The notes under the pieces: model-generated
What the model was told of the DNA's origin: nothing
What the model saw: only the letters and a program-made list of their open reading frames with translations
The model's database searches: none
Translations under genes and position numbers: made by a program
NCBI GenBank assembly: GCA_028285825.1
Contig: JAPYNK010000207.1
Coordinates: 1 to 32,555, forward strand
Source of the DNA: Arenicellales bacterium
GTDB taxonomy: Bacteria; Pseudomonadota; Gammaproteobacteria; Arenicellales; Poriferihabitantaceae
DNA length: 32,555 nucleotides
Direction: 5' to 3'
In this document: positions 19,471 to 26,413 of the stretch, one piece after another
Position numbering within the stretch: position 1 is the first letter of the stretch
How the letters are laid out: every line of letters begins with the position of its first letter

Positions 19471-19503
19471 CACTCACACAATTATCAATCAAGGAGTCAA
19501 GTC

Positions 19504-20847
19504 ATGACTGAGCGTGTAGCTGTTATCGGCGCAGGACCCAGTGGTCTGGCGCAACTTCGGGCATTTCAATCCGCCAAAAGCAAGGGCGTGGATATTCCTG
19601 AAATTGTCTGCTTTGAAAAACAGCGGAACTGGGGGGGTCTGTGGAATTACAGCTGGCGAACCGGGCTTGATGGATTTGGCGAACCCGTACATTGGGGAAT
19701 GTACCGGTATCTGTGGTCCAACGGCCCCAAAGAAGGGCTTGAATTTGCAGACTACTCGTTTGATGAACACTTCGGAAAACCGATCGCTTCCTATCCGCCG
19801 CGTGCAGTACTGTTTGACTATATAGAAGGCCGGGTCCAAAAAGCCGGAGTTCGGGACTGGATTCGCTTTAATTCAACGGTACGTCGAGTTAGCAGCGATG
19901 ACACAAACGGCAAATTTACCGTGCTTGTTCACAACAATGAGGAAGATCGGGACTATTCTGAAGAATTTGATTATGTGGTCGTTGCATCCGGGCATTTTTC
20001 GACTCCCAACGTCCCGGAATTCGAGGGGTTCAATGCCTTCAACGGTCGTATCCTGCACGCTCACGATTTCAGGGATGCACTCGAATTCAAGAACCAGGAT
20101 ATCCTGATCATTGGCACCTCGTATTCCGCTGAAGACATCGGTTCCCAGTGCTGGAAGTACGGGTGTCGCTCCGTTACTGTCTCCCACCGAACTGCTCCGA
20201 TGGGATACAAGTGGCCAGACAACTGGAAAGAGGTGCCCCTGTTGAAAAAAGTCGAGAAAAACACCGCAACCTTCATCGATGGTTCAACTGCCGAGGTTCA
20301 GGCCATTATTCTATGCACTGGCTATCTTCATCATTTTCCATTTATGGATGAAGAATTGCGCCTCAAGACCAATAACCGGCTCTACCCGGTCAACCTCTAC
20401 AACGGTGTAGTCTGGACTGGAAATCCAAGACTCTTCTATCTTGGCATGCAGGATCAATGGTATACCTTCAACATGTTCGATGCCCAGGCCTGGTATGCAC
20501 GGGATGTGATGCTGGGAAGACTGAATGTGCCTGACCGGAATGAAATGGAAAGCGACATAGAGAAATGGCGTAAGGAAGAGGACAATATTGCGGATGACTA
20601 TGGTGCTATCGAGTATCAGGGTCGATATACCGCGCATTTGATGGACATGACCGATTATCCACCGTTTAATATCGAAGCTTCAAACCAGGCATTCTTCGAA
20701 TGGAAAAAACATAAAAAGCAGAACATCATGACGTTTCGGGATAATGGCTATGTATCGCCCTTGACCGGAAATCGGGCACCGGCTCACCATACCTCCTGGG
20801 TTGATGCACTGGACGACTCGATGGAGAGCTATTTGCAAACCGAATGA
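19504..20847 (+). CDS. tmm: Trimethylamine monooxygenase (flavin-containing monooxygenase family)
   Basis: 447 residues, the length of bacterial Tmm. FAD motif [15 protein letters not shown] (GAGPSG at 9-14), the FMO fingerprint FxGxxxHxxxF as [11 protein letters not shown] (179-189), NADPH motif [12 protein letters not shown] (from 202), and the conserved [31 protein letters not shown] and [19 protein letters not shown] segments. Tmm oxidises trimethylamine with NADPH and O2 to trimethylamine N-oxide, and often dimethylsulfide and other soft nucleophiles. AAGGAG at 19491-19496 fixes the ATG at 19504. Together with tdm and tmoX/W further along it defines a TMA to TMAO to dimethylamine route. 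The R-M unit now separates it from those genes. Confidence 0.95.
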   Translation: MTERVAVIGAGPSGLAQLRAFQSAKSKGVDIPEIVCFEKQRNWGGLWNYSWRTGLDGFGEPVHWGMYRYLWSNGPKEGLEFADYSFDEHFGKPIASYPPRAVLFDYIEGRVQKAGVRDWIRFNSTVRRVSSDDTNGKFTVLVHNNEEDRDYSEEFDYVVVASGHFSTPNVPEFEGFNAFNGRILHAHDFRDALEFKNQDILIIGTSYSAEDIGSQCWKYGCRSVTVSHRTAPMGYKWPDNWKEVPLLKKVEKNTATFIDGSTAEVQAIILCTGYLHHFPFMDEELRLKTNNRLYPVNLYNGVVWTGNPRLFYLGMQDQWYTFNMFDAQAWYARDVMLGRLNVPDRNEMESDIEKWRKEEDNIADDYGAIEYQGRYTAHLMDMTDYPPFNIEASNQAFFEWKKHKKQNIMTFRDNGYVSPLTGNRAPAHHTSWVDALDDSMESYLQTE

Positions 20848-20986
20848 AATGGATTGTCTGGAACATGACGCTGAGAAAGCATTGAGAAAAAAAAGGCTCC
20901 ATGCAAATTCAGATCATGATTAGAATTACAGCAAGCATCGTGATTCAGTCGAGGTAACGACCAATGTGTGACATCAAAATCGGAAT
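20848..20986. other. Gap between tmm and the restriction-modification unit
   Basis: 139 nt, AT-rich in part, with an eight-A run near 20885. No terminator hairpin, attachment-site repeat or promoter could be supported. If the R-M unit was inserted, the left boundary should lie here. Confidence 0.3.
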
Positions 20987-21154
20987 ATGAGCAGAACCCT
21001 TGCAAGCCATCTGTCAGGCGTTTTTGCCGACTGCCACTATGGAAAGCGTTGCCATTTTAACCGGGGGCGACCTGCTGGCCTACGAGGAGTAACCCTGTCG
21101 CTAACTTGCTGGAGTGATTTTCTTTACGACAATAATGATTTTTTTAAGTGGTGA
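20987..21154 (+). CDS. Possible 55-residue small protein upstream of the DNA methyltransferase
   Basis: An uninterrupted ATG-to-TGA frame that stops 6 nt before the methyltransferase ATG, the spacing of an operonic gene. The product begins MSRTLASHLSGVFADCHYG and ends LYDNNDFFKW, and has three cysteines. It lacks an evident helix-turn-helix, so it does not look like the usual R-M controller protein. The ribosome site is weak (GGAAT). It could instead be non-coding leader sequence of the R-M genes; only position and an open frame support it. Confidence 0.3.
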   Translation: MSRTLASHLSGVFADCHYGKRCHFNRGRPAGLRGVTLSLTCWSDFLYDNNDFFKW

Positions 21155-21160
21155 TCCGTC

Positions 21161-22030
21161 ATGATTACTGATGCTGCAATTGCACCCGCGGTCAATTCAA
21201 CCGGAAGCGGCCGCCGCATCGCTAAACGTCGCTCCAAAAAAATGATCGCTTTCGGCTGGTACGGCGGAAAGTTTTCTCACTTGGATTTTCTATTGCCGTT
21301 AATCCCAGGTGATGCAAGACATTTCTGCGATGTATACGGTGGATCTGCCGCTGTGCTGCTTAATTTGGAACCATATACAGTCGAAACCTATAATGACCTT
21401 GACTCGGAGCTGGTCAATTTTTTCGAGGCACTGCGAAATCAGGGGCCGAAACTCGTCAAGGCTATTGGCCTAACCCCGTTTTCCAGAGAGGAGCTGGTAC
21501 TTGCGTGTACTCCAGAACAAGGATTGTCCAAACTGGAACGTGCCCGTCGTTTCTACATTAGAGCGAGACAGACACGAACTGGGTTAGCACAGACTAGCAG
21601 CAGGGGCCGGTGGGCACACTGCGTCCTTACATCGCGTGCAGGCATGTCGGGATCCGTATCTCGTTGGCTTGGATCTGTCGAGGGGCTGCCGGAGATTGCT
21701 CAACGGCTTCAGCGGGTACAAATCGAGAATGCTCCAGCCATTGAGGTTATTCAGCGATACGACACTGAACAAACGGTATTCTATGTTGATCCACCGTATG
21801 TCCATTCCGCACGGCGTGACTTAGCAGCATATGCCCATGAAATGACTGACAAGGACCATGAAACGCTTGCTGAGGTACTGAACGGGGTTCGAGGACGCGT
21901 GGTGTTGTCAGGTTATCGCACTGATCTTTATGACCGTCTTTACAAAACCTGGAAGCGTGTTGACGCCGGAGAGCACAACTGCCACTCTGTGCACAAGCTT
22001 CGCCGGGAATCGGCTTGGCTTAATTTCTAG
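21161..22030 (+). CDS. D12-class DNA N6-adenine methyltransferase of a type II R-M system
   Basis: 289 residues. The SAM-binding motif FGWYGGK (31-37, the usual 'F..YPGGK'-type start), FCDVYGGSAAVLLN (from 55), NDLDSELVNFF, and the catalytic motif DPPY (210-213) in YVDPPYVHSARRDL identify a Dam/D12-fold adenine methyltransferase. The C-terminal WKRVDAGEHNCHSVHKLRRESAWLNF resembles this family. ATG 21161 is taken as start; an internal ATG at 21242 (MIAFGWYGGK) would remove a basic, disordered 27-residue leader. It abuts the endonuclease gene with no gap (TAG then ATG). The methylated sequence cannot be read from the protein. Codon use looks more mixed than in the neighbouring metabolic genes, suggesting transfer (impression, not calculated). 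Confidence 0.9.
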   Translation: MITDAAIAPAVNSTGSGRRIAKRRSKKMIAFGWYGGKFSHLDFLLPLIPGDARHFCDVYGGSAAVLLNLEPYTVETYNDLDSELVNFFEALRNQGPKLVKAIGLTPFSREELVLACTPEQGLSKLERARRFYIRARQTRTGLAQTSSRGRWAHCVLTSRAGMSGSVSRWLGSVEGLPEIAQRLQRVQIENAPAIEVIQRYDTEQTVFYVDPPYVHSARRDLAAYAHEMTDKDHETLAEVLNGVRGRVVLSGYRTDLYDRLYKTWKRVDAGEHNCHSVHKLRRESAWLNF

Positions 22031-23113
22031 ATGCTGGATAACACAGAAGCTCGCAAATGGCTGGACGGCGCATGGGTACGTGTCTTGGAATCAGGGCTTG
22101 GCGAACCAGACCTCGAGGTTGACCGACTGGTCAATTCCAGGCTAGTCTCAATCCGCTATGCGGTATTCACGCAAATGCTCGGTAAGATTGCCAATGCCCA
22201 AAGAAGTCTATTAAGCCTGCAACTTGGCTCAGAACGTTCTCCAGGTTCATGGGATGCACGGAGTTTCTGCTCGTCGGTCATTGTGCCTTGGGTAGCAGAC
22301 AACCATGATGTTTTGGGTAACAGTCCTGACCCTTATGTCAACAACCCTCTGCGACGGGAGAGATTGGATGAGGGGACACACCAACTGCGCTACAAAGAGG
22401 AGTGGGATGCTCTCGTGGCATTCCTAGCCCCTCTGGATGTTGCCGGCCGGATCAAGCTTGAGTCTGCTTTCATTCGTTGCCTGGAAAGTGCGTCTCGCCG
22501 TCTTGCAGATCAGTCATTCGGATATCAGGTACCAATACGGGTCAGTCTGCCTCAGATGATTCGTGTTTTGAAAGCATTTCTTGCTGAAACGAGCGGAGGT
22601 TTGCGGGCTTTGGTCTTAACTGTTGCGGCAATGACCGTCTTGGGCAACGCTTTTTCGCTTTTCGAGAATGTCTCGTCACAGGGACTAAACGAGGCGGATT
22701 CTCTTTCAGGGGCGCCCGGCGATGTCATGTGCATGGATTCCAATGGCAACATAATCCTAGCTGTCGAAGTAAAAGATCGTGCCCTGACTCTGTCCGATGT
22801 TCGCAACTCAACTCAAAAGGCTAGGACATCGGCTGATCCATTTAGTAATTTGTTGTTTGCCTCTCCGAGAATCCGAGAAGATGAGCGGGACTCTATACGT
22901 AAAAACATAGAGACAGCCTGGGCTTCTGGATTGAATATCAGCCAGATTGATATTATTGATTTGACAAATGCGGCATTCTCGCTGCTCTCTGAGTCATGGC
23001 GACCGAAGCTATTACGCGAGATAGGGGCGGAGCTGGACAAAAGAGCAGACCATATACATCGTCGGGCATGGTATGACCTCTTATCAAGTATTGGTGGACA
23101 GGATAAGCCCTGA
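22031..23113 (+). CDS. Type II restriction endonuclease, SacI-like family
   Basis: 360 residues. A PD-(D/E)xK-type catalytic core is visible as GDVMCMDSNGNIILAVEVKD: D231 and E246-x-K248 in predicted beta strands, followed by the RALTLSDVRNSTQKAR helix. This segment and the overall length resemble the restriction endonuclease family named after SacI (GAGCTC). The resemblance is from memory rather than a search, so family and specificity are tentative. Its start directly abuts the methyltransferase stop, the usual arrangement for a cognate pair. It should cut unmethylated invading DNA while the upstream enzyme protects the host. The 3' side faces the FkbM remnant convergently, with about 100 nt between the stops. 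Confidence 0.75.
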   Translation: MLDNTEARKWLDGAWVRVLESGLGEPDLEVDRLVNSRLVSIRYAVFTQMLGKIANAQRSLLSLQLGSERSPGSWDARSFCSSVIVPWVADNHDVLGNSPDPYVNNPLRRERLDEGTHQLRYKEEWDALVAFLAPLDVAGRIKLESAFIRCLESASRRLADQSFGYQVPIRVSLPQMIRVLKAFLAETSGGLRALVLTVAAMTVLGNAFSLFENVSSQGLNEADSLSGAPGDVMCMDSNGNIILAVEVKDRALTLSDVRNSTQKARTSADPFSNLLFASPRIREDERDSIRKNIETAWASGLNISQIDIIDLTNAAFSLLSESWRPKLLREIGAELDKRADHIHRRAWYDLLSSIGGQDKP

Positions 23114-23212
23114 CCGAGAAAGCCAGGATGCAATGTGCCGAAAACGACCATCAGATGACTTGCAGGTTTTTTCCTGTCACCTGAGTTTTGGCTGATGTAC
23201 AGTGTTCACCAA

Positions 23213-23845
23213 TTAGGTATTTTCCGACAGCATCAATACTTCAAAAAAATTTCCCTTGCGTCCTCCCCATGCAGGAAACCGCTCGGTTGAAGTCACCCGA
23301 TCAACAAACTCGCCATGATGCAGGTAACGGCCACGATCATCGAAAACCTTGTAAGCGGATACCGCATGAATAAACTCGTCAATCCTGGAGTCAGGGGGAA
23401 AGAAGGGAACATGTATCGACAGATGTAAAACCGGCAGGCATGAAGCCAGGTTCGAGAGTCCTTCACCAAGATTTACCTCGCCACCCTCTGCCAATGCATA
23501 GATGACGGTCGGTCCGATCCAGGCGCCGACATCGAGTACCAACCCTCCCGGTTTCACAAACTGTCGATAGATTCGCTCAGTTTGGCGCTCCCAATCCACA
23601 CTATACCAGCGCCAGAATTCGTGATCGGAAACTTCGAACTCCATGTCCTCGACAGCAACCCTCGCATTGCCGGTATTTCCCTGCCGATATTCACGATGCC
23701 ATGGTTCAGAATAACCTGAAACCGGACTACATCGTGAATGATCTTTCCATTCACCGGGTTGGTGAGTATTGAATTTCCCGGACTGCAACCGCCTGGTATC
23801 GTTATCCGCTTTCTTCATTCCTATCATGCCTGTCTTTCTATCCAC
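23213..23845 (-). pseudogene. FkbM-family methyltransferase remnant with internal in-frame deletion
   Basis: 210 codons. The N-terminal part has the FkbM pattern EVSDHEFWRWYSVDWERQ, then the SAM-binding beginning GGLVLDVGAWIGPTVIYALAEGG. Immediately afterwards the sequence jumps to EVNLGEGLSNLASCLPVLHLSIHVPFF, which normally follows the conserved IDIEGGE motif about 70-90 residues further on. The missing block contains the acidic SAM-binding loop and much of the Rossmann core, so the product is unlikely to be active. The sequence at the join, GAGGGTGGC, would fit both ends. Several Met codons (23845, 23827, 23818) could start it. No close functional partner is adjacent. FkbM enzymes are O-methyltransferases acting on diverse small molecules and glycans. 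Confidence 0.75.
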
Positions 23846-23963
23846 AAAGGGGGTTCATGCCTTATCCGGTCATTGCAATCCATTTTTTTCTCTGTCATCA
23901 TTATTGTTTCGCAATATACCTGATATAAACTTATTCTTGCGATATTGATAAATCCCGAAACTC

Positions 23964-24009
23964 CAATGTGGGGAATCGCCACATTGAATTGTCCGAACCA
24001 TGCGGACAA
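23964..24009 (+). repeat. Two tandem perfect hairpins upstream of the DDAH-like gene
   Basis: First: CAATGTGG (23964-23971), 7-nt loop, CCACATTG (23979-23986). Second: TTGTCCG (23989-23995), 7-nt loop, CGGACAA (24003-24009). The two are separated by 2 nt, have equal loop length and lie 48 nt before the ATG at 24058. No T-run follows. They may be paired operator dyads, an RNA structure in the leader, or a REP-like element. Confidence 0.6.
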
Positions 24010-24057
24010 CAGGATTGAAGTAAAGTTGCCAGAAGCAAACCAATCAGAAATGCCAAC

Positions 24058-24960
24058 ATGAAAGAACTGAACCAAACTCAAATTTCCCGTGAAGTATGGG
24101 GTATCGACAACGATTACACCCTACTGCATGATGTTCTGCTCGGGCATCCCGATCATTACCGCTGGTTGGATGCCGGCCCGATTATCCGCCGAACCTTGCA
24201 GAATCGAGAGCATACCGGCGTGGAATTCAGTCTTGAAACCGCAAAGGCACAACATGCCGAGATGGTCCAGATATACGAAAATTCGGGGGTCAATTGTCAT
24301 TATCTGGACTCCGATGAAGTCTTGCACCGAAATTTCTTCGCACGTGACTCAAGTGCCATGACTCCATGGGGATCCCTGATCTGCCATATGCAATTGAAAT
24401 GCAGGCGTGCTGATTACGTCACCACGATCAAATTCTACCAGGACAATAACATGCCAATCTGGAACTATGTCACAGCGGGCCATTTTGAGGGTGGGGATTT
24501 CGTGATACTGGAACCCGGATGTGTGTTGATTGGTTATGGCGGGGAACGATCAGAACGGGAAGGTGCCGAGCAAGTGGCTTCCTGGGTCCGAGAGCAGGGA
24601 TGGGAAGCTCAAGTGGTACCTATATCCAGAGAGTTTGTGCATATGGACGGACTTCTGGTTCCATTGGCACCCAAGTTACTCGTCGCCTGTTTGGACGCTT
24701 TGGAAGACTGGGTAGTGAAATGGCTTCGTTCAAAAGGCTTTAAGTTTGTTGATGTTGGCTATGCTGAAGCCAGGAATCTAGGGGTCAACCTGGTTGCCTT
24801 GGGAAGCGATCGAGTATTATCGATGCAAAGCAGTCCAAAGCTAAACGAAAAGATGCGCGCTTTGGGGTTTGAAGTATTCGATCCAGATATGTCAATGTTC
24901 ACATTGGGTGGCGGCGGAGTTCACTGCCTATGTCAAGCCTTGAGAAGGGATCCTGGCTGA
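24058..24960 (+). CDS. Arginine deiminase-superfamily hydrolase, DDAH-like (dimethylarginine dimethylaminohydrolase)
   Basis: 300 residues of the guanidino-group-modifying fold. Signature residues: NFFARDSSAMTPWG (RDSS 96-99), AGHFEGGDFVIL (EGGD 144-147), catalytic H195 in EFVHMDGLLVPL, and nucleophile C290 in GGGGVHCLCQAL. DDAH hydrolyses N-omega-dimethylarginine to citrulline and dimethylamine; relatives include arginine deiminase, amidinotransferases and agmatine-type enzymes. The length suits DDAH or related small hydrolases better than arginine deiminase (about 400 aa). The nearby TMAO demethylase also yields dimethylamine, so a dimethylamine-producing role is attractive but inferred. 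The start has no clear Shine-Dalgarno; two hairpins lie just upstream. Confidence 0.8.
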   Translation: MKELNQTQISREVWGIDNDYTLLHDVLLGHPDHYRWLDAGPIIRRTLQNREHTGVEFSLETAKAQHAEMVQIYENSGVNCHYLDSDEVLHRNFFARDSSAMTPWGSLICHMQLKCRRADYVTTIKFYQDNNMPIWNYVTAGHFEGGDFVILEPGCVLIGYGGERSEREGAEQVASWVREQGWEAQVVPISREFVHMDGLLVPLAPKLLVACLDALEDWVVKWLRSKGFKFVDVGYAEARNLGVNLVALGSDRVLSMQSSPKLNEKMRALGFEVFDPDMSMFTLGGGGVHCLCQALRRDPG

Positions 24961-25750
24961 CAGCAAGGATTTCATGGGCTCTACGCCATCAATTTTCCCG
25001 GCCTTGCTCCTTCAACAAACCAATACGATCGGCAGACAGGCTGGAATTTCGATCATTTTCCAATTCGGGAAAGTCTTGCAAGTAGCCCCGGCCTGCTGGC
25101 CACGATACCAGCGGCATCAAGCAACTCGCATGAGCCAGATCGCCCCGTTGTAAATGACTAGGCAGGTATCTCTTGCGGTAGTGATGACCTACAGACACAC
25201 TTGAGACCCCATCCTCCAGGGCGGGTAGTGGTCATGATCACTGGGAATCGAGGCCAGGAATTCGGGTCCCGGCCGACCAGAAGGAGGAGCGGTAGAAGGG
25301 CCTGGAAAGCACGAACACATCGTAATGGCTGGGCTTCAGGCCAGAGAAAATGCGCCATATTTCCAGCCCATCTTCTCCCTTGGTATTGCTCGCTTCCACC
25401 GGGCTCCCCCACCATCGTTTTTCCCGGTCGACTGTCATTCGGCATCATGGCCGCGTTCATGGCTCCTTCCAAACCAGGCTCCCAGAAGTCGATTAAGGTG
25501 GCCCTCACGGAGATGTGTCTCACTCACAGGCTGATGACGCACCCCGAACGGGAGCAGGTCCTGGGTACTGCACCGGGCGTGCTCACACCGGGCAACCATG
25601 AGGAACACGCCAGGCTTCCCAACACATACGCTCCGGCGGGCCAGGTCATAGCCAGCGCAATAACAGTACAGCGGCGAGTGTCGTGATCAAGGACGTGATC
25701 AAGGAATTAAGTTGGAGATGATTATTGTCATCAACCTTGCAATTTTACTC
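24961..25750. other. Unexplained intergenic segment with G+C-rich core
   Basis: 790 nt between the convergent DDAH-like and carbonic anhydrase genes. Open frames exist on both strands (for example 25201-25686 plus, 25158-25523 minus) but none has a ribosome site, family resemblance or normal composition. The core around 25200-25680 looks richer in G+C than its surroundings. Contents worth noting are an imperfect palindrome near 25228-25243 and a duplicated 12-mer at 25682-25705. It may be a decayed mobile element or a structured RNA; nothing could be identified. Confidence 0.4.
25682..25705 (+). repeat. Perfect tandem duplication of a 12-mer
   Basis: CGTGATCAAGGA occurs twice back to back (25682-25693 and 25694-25705), 45 nt beyond the carbonic anhydrase stop, at the edge of the G+C-rich segment. 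Confidence 0.7.
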
Positions 25751-26404
25751 TCATAACTGATCAACACCATAAAAGAAGTCTACCTCACCGGATTTGAGGT
25801 CATACTCCGCCCCGACGATCATCAATTCACCACTTTCGCAAAGCGGTGTCAACAGTGGTGATTCAATCCTCAGCTTGTCTACGTTATAGGTGACATTCTT
25901 ACGAATTGACTGGGACATTACCGTACCTTCATCGGAAGAAGGCAAGGATTCTGCAATGGAGGATATTGCAGGACATATCGCATCAACCAGCGAATTTAGT
26001 CCCGGGGTCAGGTCTTCCATAGGATTCGACATTGCACTCAATGTTGTCTTGATCGCACCGCATTCTGTGTGACCCAATACGACCACCAGTCTGCTCCCCA
26101 AAACCGTGACTGCAAATTCAACACTGCCCATCTGGGTTTTTTCAACCAGATTTCCGGCGACCCTGACAACAAACAAGTCTCCCCCGCCTTGGTCGAAAAC
26201 ATACTCCACGGGGACACGGGAATCCGAACAACCCAGAATCACTGCAAACGGGGCTTGCCCTCGAGTCAGTTCAGCTCGTCTTTTCTCATCAAACAGGCCA
26301 TCTTTTCGTTGCCCGGACACAAAACGCCGATTACCCGATTTCAGTTTTTCCAGTGCTTCTTTCGCGGTACTCATGGCGGGCAATAACTGGTTGCTAGTCG
26401 TCAC
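25751..26404 (-). CDS. Beta-class carbonic anhydrase
   Basis: 217 residues. The zinc site is complete: C59, D61 and R63 in ILGCSDSRVPVE, H112 and C115 in VLGHTECGAIK; RVAGNLV and the VDFFYGVD C-terminus are also family features. It interconverts CO2 and bicarbonate in the cytoplasm. There is no recognisable Sec signal, although the first ten residues are unlike the core and could be non-native. The start is GTG at 26402-26404; an internal ATG at 26374 (MSTAKEALEKL) is equally plausible, and neither has a strong ribosome site. The GTG start lies 9 nt after the Rieske gene stop, so it is probably the third gene of a tdm-Rieske-carbonic anhydrase operon. Confidence 0.93.
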   Translation of the reverse strand: MTTSNQLLPAMSTAKEALEKLKSGNRRFVSGQRKDGLFDEKRRAELTRGQAPFAVILGCSDSRVPVEYVFDQGGGDLFVVRVAGNLVEKTQMGSVEFAVTVLGSRLVVVLGHTECGAIKTTLSAMSNPMEDLTPGLNSLVDAICPAISSIAESLPSSDEGTVMSQSIRKNVTYNVDKLRIESPLLTPLCESGELMIVGAEYDLKSGEVDFFYGVDQL

Positions 26405-26413
26405 ATGGCGAAC

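Larger units (their letters stand above)
18809..19503. other. Intergenic region between lhr and tmm
   Basis: 695 nt between two divergent genes. The only sizeable frame (19050-19265, minus) has no recognisable product, no ribosome site and unconvincing composition, so it is not called. The last 120 nt hold the probable tmm leader: TATAAT at 19415, a GC hairpin with a T-run at 19451-19470 and AAGGAG at 19491. A short dyad ATGCT-TTG-AGCAT lies at 19146-19158. Nothing else is supported. Confidence 0.5.

Noticed and set aside
25201-25686. 161-residue plus-strand frame and overlapping minus-strand frames in the orphan segment
   Set aside because: Arginine/proline-rich, no ribosome site, no recognisable domain, and equal open frames on both strands. 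Reported only as an unexplained region.
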